Assembly: GCF_000143415.4 (NCBI RefSeq)
Contig: NW_003314262.1
Location: 2,724,519 to 2,788,518, forward strand
Origin: Selaginella moellendorffii
Taxonomy: Eukaryota; Streptophyta; Lycopodiopsida; Selaginellales; Selaginellaceae
Reading direction: 5' to 3'
Length of the DNA stretch: 64,000 bases
The position numbers were made by a program, and so were the translations under genes. Positions 35,950 to 47,245 of this stretch are shown piece after piece. The notes beneath the pieces are model-generated. The model ran no database searches. It saw only the letters and a program-made list of their open reading frames with translations, and was not told the DNA's origin. Each line of letters opens with the position of its first letter. Position 1 is the stretch's first letter.

Positions 35950-37069
35950 AAGTTGGCTTTCACCTTTATGGTGATTTACCATAGGATAACTACAAAGTAG
36001 AACCTAAACCCTCCATATGCCACGTGCCATATGCCATGTGTCCAAAGGATAGTGGAGTGGAACCCGAGTTTTAGAGCCTTGGGCCACTGAACAAAGGAAT
36101 GGAGCTAAACTCCTATGCATGGAGCCAAGGAGTGACATAACCGAACCATAGAGTGACTTTCGAGCGTTTAGCTCAAGGAGTGAAGGGACAAGAGCACGGA
36201 GCAACTTGGAATAGTTCTAGAGTATCTAGCATCCTAATACCAAGACCAGCATGCAAAATGGAGCCAAATGGAGTTTGGCACTATTTCAGCATACCAGTGG
36301 CCTAATGCAAGGATATGGATACTCCACCAGCTAGCATGGAATGGAACTTGGGCTTAGACCCAAGTCAGATGCAAAACAAGGATAAACACGCAAGTGGGAG
36401 TTAAATTATGCTTTAGGTTGGTTAGCCATGCCCGACCTACCCAGTATCCCTACTATACATTTTGGAACCCCCCCCCCCCCCCCCCCCCCCACCCCCCACA
36501 CGTTTTGGGCTTTCACCCTAAGCCTCTCTTAGTATTAGAAGTTAGTCTCTGAGACAAGCTCAAGACTTATTAAATATGGAATGTCCTTAAATTGTGAATT
36601 TGGATACGAGACAAACACTATTGTGTTTAGGACAATCTCTACATCCGTAGATATGCCAAATGAACAGATCTAAACACTTTCCATAAATAGCATTTGGGAC
36701 CAAAATGAGACTAACATAAAGAGTGTGATAGCAAAGGTGTTTGGCAAACACAGTAAACTATCATTTAGCGAATATTGAGGGACCAAGTTCAATATCGCGG
36801 GGGTTCCCAACACTAACAAGTGCAAGTCAACATCATGAGTTTCTCATTACCATGTGAAGTTTGTTTGACTAAATGACAATTTAGGATTTCCTTCCTTAGT
36901 GCCCTTCCGGTCTAAGTGCATATGTGATGACTAGTTTCTCAACTAGCTTAGGTGGAAACTAATAAAGGGTTTAGCAATACCGACCTTTTGCCGTCATGGT
37001 AGTAAGGAAAGAATATCCAAAAAGACAATTGATATATAACTTTCGATACTCAAAGTCACAATTGCGACA
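35950..37069 (-). mobile_element. Gypsy LTR (family L1), minus orientation
   Basis: Reverse complement of the 24058-25172 LTR; its outer end is ATTGCGACA at 37069. Immediately right, 37070-37085 is the complement of a polypurine tract (AAGGGGAGAGAG), so it acts as the 3' LTR of an element to its right. On the left it abuts the gag relic as a 5' LTR would. A 23-base C run lies at 36468-36490. The left end is diverged. Confidence 0.72.
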
Positions 37070-39994
37070 CTCTCTCCCCTTAGGGAAGATTGATGTCCTC
37101 GTCGATGCATACTCGAGTCTAGACCACCGGTAAGGAAACAACTCTAGAAAAAGTTCATGGTGATTATATTATGTGAGAAATGCACCAGCTTAAATGAGTT
37201 AAGGTAACCTCTTTGTCTAATACGGATGCACTACCAACTTAGACACCTCCTGGCCGTCACTGACAAGGAAATAACCAACGGAGTCAGCCACCCTTGCTAC
37301 TCTAGGTGTCACCCAGCTGACAAAAGTGTGATATGCCCCTGCCCACAAGGACATAAAGAGAGGAGCTAAAAGCCCCAACCCTCATGAGCAAAGAAACCAA
37401 ACCTGTCAGTAAAGTTTAGATAGACTACTATAAATAGACAGCTAGAGTTATTTACACAGTCACATCCTTTGAACAGAATAAAGAACATTGATAGAGAGGC
37501 AGTTGATATGACCAATTGTCAGTAGCTACCCCATGACTATAGATTTCACCATGCACACAAAGTGCCGAAGCTAGTCTGCCTATATTAGCCCAAACTCAAA
37601 GATTAATAAATGGACAATATCAAAGTCATAGACAAGGATATCTTAGAGACTTAATTATCAGTGAATAAAGCTTAGTTTAGAATACGAAAGTATTCCAAGT
37701 AAGTTATCATCTGATAAACTAGTATTAGGGTATAAGAACCACCAAGATCATTATAGTTGGAAAACATAGGATTCACTATTCAACAAAATTTAATAACCAG
37801 TGTATTATTAAGGAAATTCAATGATAATGCTTAACTACCAAAGATTGTAGACAGTATGCCAAACAATTTACCAAAGAACATAAAGTATCATTGATTGGCA
37901 AGCAAAATGTTCGCGAATGTATTACCCGAAGGAAATAACATCCAATCTATCAAAAGCAACTATAACGATAATCAATAAAATAGAAAGAATGTTGCAAGGC
38001 AAACAAACATACATTTATGCCAACTATTGCATTGGCCAATTTAATTAGATTCTAGTCAATAATACGAAGGAACCAAAGTTGCTTAAGCAAGTGTCAACAA
38101 CATTCTACTAATGTCTCAATCCAGAGCAAACCATAAAAAACATGTGGTATTGCGAAAAGTCATAACCCATTAAAGAGAACAATTAACCATCATGAAATAT
38201 CATCAATCATCCCATCAATAGAGAGATGCATAATCATCATCAAAGAAAAAATCCACCATTCCAAAGAATGGCAAATCATTCATTATCAACAACAATCAAG
38301 CAAAACCTTTGATAAGAATAATCAACTATTCTAGATGATAGTCAATTATCACCAATGATTGTTAGATGCAAGATCTAGCTTTAACATCGAAGTTAATGAG
38401 CCAAAAATGCCTTCCCCTAACAACTCTAAACAAATTGAATAATAAATATAAAAAACTCAAGGAACCAAAATTTGAAGAAGCCTATAATTAAGTTTTGCCT
38501 AACAATGATCATAAGTTTTACATGAACTAACTTCAATGTTAAAGAAGAAATTATGGTACAACCCACACTATCCTCTTCAACACATGCATAAGCTAAACTT
38601 TATAGTGCAAAGTTAATGAAGAGCATGTATGTATCAATCCAAAAGCCAAGCAAAAAAACGATCCTCCATGAATCCATTTATAGCAAAACGTAACTCACTT
38701 TATAACAAGCATAAGAAGAATCATCAATGATCAATATATTCCAACTTAAATCCAATAAGGATTTAAACATTCTAATATCGATCACTAACTCTTCCTCTTG
38801 TAAAGTTAACATAGTCCATGACTAAATCACTTTTCAAAGAAAAGTCAAAGCTCAACCCCTACTAAATAATCTCATCTAGAACATAACTAACTCAAACTTG
38901 CCACTCAGTTCATTTTGAATGCCAACATAGTTGCTAATTAGCAAATGCACAAATGCCAATAACATAAAGTTACAACCAAATCATTAACACTATCTTCATC
39001 GAGACTAATGAAACTCAATATCAATCATACGAAGAGACATTTTATTTCACTTGCATCTTAACATCAACAATATCAATAATAGGGCATCGCTTCAATGCCA
39101 TCAACACCATAACAAAACTAAAAAAAAGCAAGAGTGGATCACCACCCAAAACTCTTTAGCAACTAAACTAACCAAAGTCAAAGATACTTTATTTAGTATC
39201 TAAAATTAATCTTTCAGCAACACTTAGGTACAGATAACACTTCATCAAGGAGTGAATCACCACATCCAAGACTCAATGACATCCAACACTACGAACTAAA
39301 TGCAACCAAATGATATTGATAGAAGTAGAGGTGATATACCAACATGAAAAACCCATATAGGTTTAGCGACATGATCCTCCGCAACACCATCCGGTAAAGC
39401 AAACCCATCACTGATAAATCTTCATCGAGTGAAGCAAGTGTCAACAATCCTTAACAAAGTTTACAAGCAATCACTAGTCGCAAAGCAACTAACAATCACT
39501 TTTCAACTTGCCTTCACAAGACCTAAACACTAAACTCATATCATCATGAACATAATACCCTAGGTACGAGATAAAGGTTCATAAACAAGCACAAACTAAA
39601 TGACCACTTGAATCTAACTCAACTACAATAAACTCACTAATGCATTTAGCCAACAGCTCTGAGGATGCCTTGAAGAGGTTGGCTATGTATGATCAATACT
39701 CAGTCGAAACTAAAGTGAAGATTATGAGATGGACTTATATCGGTACAGCTAACATCTTCATAGACTATAGTATGGGTACCAACATCTCAATCTCAAACAA
39801 CTAAGTTGGACATCACCATCCTCAATTAAGGCACAGGCCACCAAGATTAAATCAAGATCAATTAGAGCTCATTACTCTTATAGAGTTTAACAAAATGCAA
39901 AGTGCAATCTATCACCCAACAAAATGCTACAAAAGAAGGGCACCTTTTCACCTTTCTAGAAAAGCACAATAGATACCTTTTTACACCAACCCCA
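37070..39994. other. Non-coding: gypsy 3' region, then A+C-rich DNA
   Basis: 37070-37640 matches, in the same orientation, the region after the chromodomain of the other gypsy copy (49337-49720), so it is the 3' untranslated part of a minus-strand element. From about 37640 to 39994 the plus strand is rich in A and C and poor in G (many CAATCA, CATCAA stretches). It has no ORF above 60 codons and no domain I recognise. This may be decayed retroelement sequence. Confidence 0.5.
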
Positions 39995-40228
39995 TGTGAG
40001 ACACAAATCCCTAAACCCCAAAATGGAGCCGAAAGGGTGCCACGTGGTAGTGGCTGAAGCGAAAGCTAAATGAGCGTAACACGTTTGGACTAAAAGCTCT
40101 GACTTAAAAGGTTGAGAGCGGGAGTGGAACTCCCAATGAAATGCTCGAGGAACAAGCACAAAGTGAGCAATAAGTGAGTCTTTAGAAAAGGGACACAAGA
40201 GGACTAACACATGACATGTGGAAGTGTC

Positions 40229-40610
40229 TGAGATGGACCCGAGATGGAGTCTAAGATGGACCGAGATGGAGTCCGAGATGGACCCGAGATGGAGTCCGAG
40301 ATGGACCGAGATGGAGTCCGAGATGGACCAAGATGGAGTCCGAGATGGACCCCAGATGGAGTCCGAGATGGACCCGAGATGGAGTCTGAGAAGGACCCGA
40401 GATGGAGTTTGAGATGGACTGAAATGGAGTCCGAGATGGACCCGAGATGGAGTCTGAAATGGATCCGAGATGGAGTCTGAGATGAACCGAGATAGAGTCC
40501 GAGGTAGACCGGAGATGGAATCCAAGATGGAGTCCGAGATGGAGTCCGAGATGGACCTGAGATGGAATCCAAGATGGAGTCCGAAAAGGACCCGAGATGG
40601 AGTCCGAGGT

Positions 40611-40646
<36 letters not shown>

Positions 40647-40735
40647 TAGGACCAAGACCGAGGCCGAGACTGAGGCCAAGACTGAGGCCAAGACCGAGTC
40701 CAAGTTCGAGTTCGAGTTCGAGTCCAAGGGTGAAA
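40229..40735 (+). repeat. 12-bp minisatellite inside the element A 5' LTR
   Basis: Alternating units GAGATGGAGTCC, GAGATGGACCC and GAGATGGACC, then shorter GAGACC and GAGTCC type hexamers. Because most units are multiples of three and lack stops, several frames stay open and give spurious Ser/Asp/Ile- or Met/Glu/Asp/Arg-rich ORFs; I do not call these genes. Equivalent arrays of different length lie at 46012-46108 plus 47014-47140, 47935-48365 and 54238-54965. Confidence 0.9.
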
Positions 40736-43700
40736 GCCCAAAGTGTTCATCTCCTAGACCCTAGGGGGCTTGGTGAGCTCCAAAAGTATAGTAGGGGGAG
40801 GACTCCAGTGGAGCCAGTTTGGCTAGGAAAGGCCAGTTTGGCCTAGGAAGGCTGTACCCAGGTGTTGGGTGATGGGATAACCATTGGGAAGTCCAAAGCT
40901 AGAGTGAATATGGACTGACAAGTAGGGTAGCTTGGTGAAGTGTTCAAGAGCCAGCTCTAGTTCCCTTAGGAGATCGAATGGTCGATACTCCCAGTCCAAG
41001 TGTGGGCGGCACTACCTACTTGGATACTTGGCGTGGCTCAATAGAACCTCGCTCTAAGCCCATGGCTAGAGCACCAAAATGCAGAAGGTGGGGAGAGTAC
41101 CCATGAAGCTTGCGTAAAACCATGGTATTCCGAAATGTTACCCCAAAGTCCTAGACTGTGAAAAGGAAGAGGAGCAATCCTCTAGTGTAGTGATTAAGGA
41201 TACGGTCACATGGTGAGGAAGTCCCAAAGGATAGTGGGACTTAGAGGTCGGGTCTGCGGGCCTTATTCCAGTGGCAGTGGTGGCAAATACGGCCATGGAT
41301 AAAAAGGGACTTGGTGAGGACTGAAAAAGGGATATTGGGGAAGGTTATTCCCCACGTCTGCGGACATTCTAAGGATGCTAAGGAGTGGATCTGGGATGAC
41401 CACTCATGGATGGATGGCCCAGTTTTGGAGAGACAGGACTGTGATCCAGGTGGTATTGGACCACCAGTGCGGCAAAAGTGATTGGGCATGGCCTTAGCAT
41501 AATGGGGTGATATGTTGGTGGTACCTTTGAGTGTCGGTCGCAAAGTCAGACATGTGGAGCATTTAAACCAAGTGCAAAGGTTGAGTGGCAGGGATGCCAT
41601 TCTCAGGGCTAGCAAGCCCCAAGTCCGGAATAGGACCTATGGAGGTTGTGAGTGAGACTCCTCTAAGTGGTTGGAGGTGTGGTTAAGTGACTAAAGTAAA
41701 ATGGAAAATTTAGTCACTTACAATTTGGTATTAGAACTATTTTTTAGTTCGATTTATATTGGTGCTTAAGTATATCACCACTGGTGTTAGTATTGGAAGG
41801 TTCTAGGAGTGGGCCTATCCATGGGGAGTAGCAAGTCGAGAAGATATGGCTCTCCACTACAGTTCATGTGTGAACTTGTAGATGAGGTGATGGATAGAAA
41901 AGGGCCAATAATGGAACGACATTTGGATCTTGGGAACAGTATAAAGTTTTCCTCAAAAAGTTGAGGATGTGATCCAAATGAGCATTTGACTTAACAAACT
42001 GCCTAATGTAGTTGTGGTAAACAACTATAGTTGGGATCATGGGAAAGATAGAGATTCCAAAACAATAAAAGAGTCACAAGATTAACCCCATATAGTTGAG
42101 GCTACTGCTTATGAATTAAAGACTGGGATTAATGACCGTGAGAGGTTAAATATGGATGAGGACATGAGTCCTTCAAATGGTAGCCGAGGCTACCTTTTAT
42201 AAATGTTGGAACAAACCTAAGGAGTTGGGGGTGTGCTTAGAGGATGAGACGGTATTCTCATCATATGGATGGATAGTTCTAAGGAGCGAGAGTAGCCCAT
42301 AGAAAATGAGGAATAATCAAGTGTTAGAGCAACATTTGCAACTTGGACAAGAGCATATACTAAAATAGGTGGATTTTCTTTGACTAAGTTTTGTATTTCT
42401 GAAAGTATGTGGGGTCCTTGTGAGTAGGACATGAATACACAAAGTTGTATTCGAGCGAGCGGGCATATAAAAAATAGGACCTTACGAGTCATTGAATTAG
42501 CAAAATCCAAAAATGCTGGATGACTCAAGTAGAGTCAAGGAATAGTCCTAAGGGATTAGTAAAAGCATTTGGATTGAGGTGTATGGTGCCCCACGAAAGA
42601 TGGGGAGGATCATAAAATCCAAGTATAAAAATAATGGGTATCTCATTGATGTCAGAATGTGTCATACTAAAGTCATGGGAAAAGTGTTTCCAAAAGAAAG
42701 CAACTTTGACACAAAGTTGAGTGTAAACTCTATAATGCAGTGCTAATGGATAGTTGGCATGAGAAAGAACTGTATTGGTTTTGGCAAGGACCGAGACATA
42801 AGTACGAAGTGTCATAAAGGTAGGCTCGTGGAGTCGATGGTGTAGAGACACCGAATGCACTAAGGCGTGATGCTTTGAGGTCAAGTTGGCAGGTTCATGA
42901 GAACCCCTTCCCAAAGGAATTCTAATGGAAATGGGAATGGTATAACTTAAGCTGGAAGGTATGCAGTTGGAGTGTGGTGACCCAAATAATGATAGAGGTG
43001 TGGAAACACTAGCAATGAGTTGTAGGACTTGACCACTATGAGGCAACTAAGCAAAAGGTGCAAAATAATTAGTTAAACTGGTGGAAAGTAACTACTTAAG
43101 ACAATGTCATAAAGAGAATATTCATTGAAATAGACTATCATTGGGACACCCAAACACTCTAAAACACCAAAAAGTGGTATTTGGTGTCATGAGGGTATTA
43201 GATAAGGCCTAAGGGAGTAAATCCTTAACGAATGATGGGTAGTAAGTGCTATCTAATGTCCAAAGTTGTGGAGATGGGAGTAATTCGTCTATCCGAATTG
43301 GACAAAGCCAAAAAGGGATTTTGGCAAGGCTAATGATGGGCATAGAAAGGCCCATAAGTAACAACAATAATCTTAGTGTGTGGGATTACAAGGTGAGCAT
43401 ACCTGGGTTGAAGAACCACTCCCTAGGCTATCGAGTAGGTTCATCCCTAAGAATACTTGCTAAGGCATAGTAGAAAGTGCAAAGCTATCCTCCTAATCTA
43501 AAGGAGAATAACCGAAGGAAATATGTGATGCCAAAAAGCAAGTAATAAAGGGATAGAACCGAACCATAAGAATCAATGGGCATAACCAAGGATGGTTATG
43601 CGAGTTGGGAGTGAAGAATCAAGTGGGTGTTTGCATGTGTTGTTGTTAATTACCATGATGCCATGGAGAGTCTAAAATATAAAATTATCCATGTTAGATT

Positions 43701-46114
43701 ATATGGTGATTAGAAAGTTTGTGAAAGGAGAAGCCTTGGTAAGCTAAGGGACAGAGTTCCTTCAAGGTTCCCAAAGACAACTCTAGGTAGCTTAGTACCT
43801 AGAAAAGCAAGTGTAAATGGTTCATAGAACGCGCGAAATCAGAGTGGCACAGCAGAAGTGTAGTTTTGAAGCTTACCGTAAAGTAAAGCTATTAAGGTTA
43901 GGGAAGTAGTTCCCGAGTGTTCAAGGGGATGGCTTTGAATGGAAATCAATGGTCAAGGACTTTCACACTTATGCATAAGCCATGTTACGGTGGTCGGATG
44001 ACTTGCTAAGTGAGATTGGTAAGTTGGGGGAATAAATCCCCTAGTTGAAGGTGCTAACTTCAAAAGGGGTGGCTCATGGGACCAAGCATGGAGGAGTCCA
44101 TGCATGATCACAAACTTGTCAAGTGAGAGGATTTGGCAATGCGGAGGAACTAAGTTCCTAAGTTGTGATCTATAACGCGCTTTGAGTATAAGTTGGTGCA
44201 CCATCATGGGGAGTCATCCTGTGTGATGCCGTCTGTAGATGCATATACGGAGGTTGGGTTCGAGTCCCAACCCTCTAGTGTTTGGGTTCGAGTCCCAAAT
44301 CACTAGGGCATGGTGATGGTTTGGAATATGAGGACACTCATTTTTTGATGATCATAGACTCTCAGTAAGGAAACTAGTTTGGGCACACTGCCAAGCAAGG
44401 GATGTCTTGGAGTTGTGATACATAATTAGATTGCCTAGTGTGAAAGCTCGGCATATTTAACTTGAACACTTTGGTGCAAAGTAGCACCAAGGTCGTAATG
44501 AATGAGATGGGGACACTCAGTCTCAATTGCTATGGATCCTTGGTTGGAAGAGCTGGCTTGGGTGCACTGCCAAGTGTGGGGGATGCCCCCAGGGTCATAG
44601 TCAACATTTTAAAAGGTCTGGAAGATTAATTCCTATTGGTATACCTGTTAAGGGGTCAAGATGAGATCACTAGGTGATCTTGTGGCTAAACAAGAATAAA
44701 GTCTTTGTTTGGGTTAAGGAATATGATTCTTAGTTCAAAGTGTTGACTTGAACTATTGATGATGGTGTAGCTTGGTTAAGGTGACCAAGTGGGAAAGACA
44801 CCTAAAGGGAAATCAATTGTGCTGAAAAAATGGTATAATAAATCCAAGAAAGTAATCTCTAGGAAAGACCCATAGAAGGGTCGCAAAGTTGAGCCGTAGA
44901 CGGAGCCCGTAACAAAAAATGCTAAAGAGACCTACTAGGGGTGAACACCCTTTGGACTCGGCAAAGTAGAGCCTTTGCCATGGAACCAAAAGGATACCTC
45001 AAGAATGGAGGTAGTGATTCTATGTTGTTTGGTGCAACAATTAATGGATAGGAGCAAAACACTAGTGGCCAAGTGTGGGCCATGGAATTCATTGGAAGGA
45101 ATCCAAATGGCAAAGTTAAGTGAGAAACATTAATGTGTTGAATGTTAACGGATTGTGGGAAAGGAAGTGTGTTTCCAAGAATGGATTCCCAAATGCTCCA
45201 ATTTGGCAAAGGTGAAAGCTCCAAGGGAGGGAGTGGCAAGGTAACCAAATGATAGGGTTGTGGACAGCCCTAGCACAACTTATGATAATTGAAATTTAGT
45301 GCTAAATGTGGCACGAAATAAAAAAGAGGAGGATGGTGCCCTCAAGTAGAGAACTTCTTAGGATGGGGAAGTGGAGTTTGCACAATAAGTGCAATGAAAG
45401 GTGTCGGAGACACTTAAGAATTTGATTTCGAGAAGTTAAAAACTAAAAGTTCCAAAGAGGAATGGTTATATTGATAGAAGTTAAGACTACTCGAGAATGA
45501 GTAGTGGGATTGAGATAGAGAAGGTGTCTCTAATAGGTTTAACAAGAGTTAAACTAATAAAAGGGAAAGAACCACCCCAAGTGGTAAATCGAGTCTCTAT
45601 ATTAGAGAGACTATGCTCCTTAAAGGATGGACAAGGTAGGGTGAGCCTTCAATGTCTGACCCTTGATGAATATTGGCTAAGTGCCAAGGATGGGAAGGGT
45701 AATACATGCTGGTATTACTTTATAAAATAGTTTATCCTTTGATGAGGACATCAAACTTTGTCTATTGGTGGTGGAGTTGTGAGACACAAATCCCTAAGCC
45801 CCAAAATGGAGCCGAAAGGAGCCACGTGGTAGTGGCCGAAGCGAAAGCCAAACGAGTGTAACATGTTGGACTAAAAGCTTTGACTTGAAAGATCGAGAGC
45901 AGGAGTGGAACACCCAATGAAATGCTCGAGGAATAAGCATGAAACGAGCAATAGGTGAGTCTCTAGAAAATGGATACAAGAGGACCAACACATGACACAT
46001 GGAAGTGTCTGAGATGGACCCGAGATGGAGTCTGAGATAGATTGAGATGGAGTCCAAAATGGAGTCTGAAATGGACCTAAGATGGAGTCCGAGATGGACC
46101 CGAGATAAAGTCTG

Positions 46115-47013
46115 TGTAGTGACCTTATCTCTCTCCCCTTAAGCCAACTGGAAAAGGGGCAATTACTTGATGAAAGAGCCCTTAGTGGCTATTTTATCCC
46201 TATTTATTCCTCAAGGTTCCAAGGATCCACAGTGACATTATATCCAAATCTCATCCCATGATCACATGCATTACACTCACCCCCCCTTCAGAGTGTTAAT
46301 GTCCTAATTGACTATTGAGTAACAACCCCTACTGAGCCAAGAAGAACCAGCACCTCCATTTCTGCACTGAATCTACCAATCCTTCTATTGTGTAGACCAG
46401 CTATTCCATGTGAGGCAACTACTCATCCACCCGTACCGCAGTCCCACGGTGGATACTTTCGTCCGTGGATACTCCACATAAAAGGAAGGACGTACGCATG
46501 GATGCCCAATACGTATGATTTCAAATTTAGAGGTAGGAATATACCTTGCTCAAGGGTATATTATATTTTAAGTAGCCACTAATCAATAGGAATCGAACCC
46601 GTACCAATCCTTCTATTGTGTAGACCAGCTATTCCATGTGAGGCAACTACTCATCCACCCGTACCGCAGTCCCACGGTGGATACTTTCGTCCGTGGATAC
46701 TCCACATAAAAGGAAGGACGTACGCATGGATGCCCAATACGTATGATTTCAAATTTAGAGGTAGGAATATACCTTGCTCAAGGGTATATTATATTTTAAG
46801 TAGCCACTAATCAATAGGAATCGAACCCGTGCTATTTGCTCCGATATCAACTGTAACACACTTTATCTCTCTCCCCTTAAGCCAACTAGAAAAGGGGCAA
46901 TTGCTTGATGAGAGAGCCCTTAGTGGCTATTTTATCCCCATTTATTCCCCAAGGTTCCAAGGATCCACGGTGACAGTATATCCAAATCTCATCCCATGAT
47001 CACATGCGCTACA
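46115..47013 (-). mobile_element. TRIM element, family T2, nested in the element A 3' LTR
   Basis: Terminal direct repeats 46115-46275 and 46852-47013 (TGTAGTGACC... and TGTAACACAC..., ending CATTACA and GCGCTACA) enclose 576 bp. A perfect 5-bp target duplication GTCTG flanks it (46110-46114, 47014-47018). Left of the right repeat, the reverse strand reads TTGATATCGGAGC, a primer site near the initiator-Met tRNA type. Beside the left repeat the reverse strand reads GAAGGGGGGGTGAG, a polypurine tract. So it lies on the minus strand. No coding capacity beyond chance ORFs. Confidence 0.88.
46374..46829. repeat. Two identical 228-bp tandem units inside TRIM T2
   Basis: Units 46374-46601 and 46602-46829 appear identical. 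Both give the same 64-codon ORF starting MCRPAIPCEA, which I regard as chance. Each unit ends in GGAATCGAACCCG, complementary to a tRNA T-arm. Identity implies a recent duplication or strong homogenisation. Confidence 0.9.
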
Positions 47014-47245
47014 GTCTGAGATAGACCCGAGATGGAGTCCGAGATGGATCGAGACCAGAACCAAGACTGAGGCCGAGACCGAGGCCAAGACTGAGGCCAA
47101 GACCAAGTCCAAGTCCGAGTCCGAGTCCAAGTCCAAGGGTGAAAGCTCAAAGCGTTCGTTTCCCAGACCCTAGGGGGTTTGGTGAGCTCCAAAAGTATAG
47201 TAGGGGGAGGACTCCAGTGGAGCCAGTTTGGCTAGAAAAGGCCAA

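Larger units (their letters stand above)
39995..47245 (+). mobile_element. LARD-like non-autonomous LTR retrotransposon (element A)
   Basis: 5' LTR 39995-41722 (TGTGAGACAC...CACTTACA, 1728 bp). Primer site TTTGGTATTAGAAC right after it (41724 on), close to the initiator-Met tRNA complement. Internal region 41723-45777 has no gag or pol. A polypurine-like GGTGGTGGAG lies at 45767-45776, followed by a 3' LTR from 45778 broken off at 47245. Primer site and polypurine tract set the plus orientation. The internal 4 kb contains only short ORFs without domains, so any movement would rely on other elements. The 3' LTR holds a nested TRIM (46115-47013). No target duplication is testable because the right end is lost. 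Confidence 0.8.

Noticed and set aside
40218-40846. ORFs in the element A LTR minisatellite
   Set aside because: Same period artefact as in the solo LTR; lengths change with array size.
44252-44299. Possible tRNA gene
   Set aside because: Only T-arm-like hairpins are present; no acceptor stem, D-arm or anticodon arm can be fitted.
41723-45777. Hidden gag-pol in the LARD internal region
   Set aside because: No protease, RT, RNase H or integrase motif is seen on either strand; ORFs are short and without similarity I recognise.
46388-46810. Two identical 64-codon ORFs
   Set aside because: They lie in the non-coding internal region of a TRIM element and are identical only because the 228-bp unit is duplicated.
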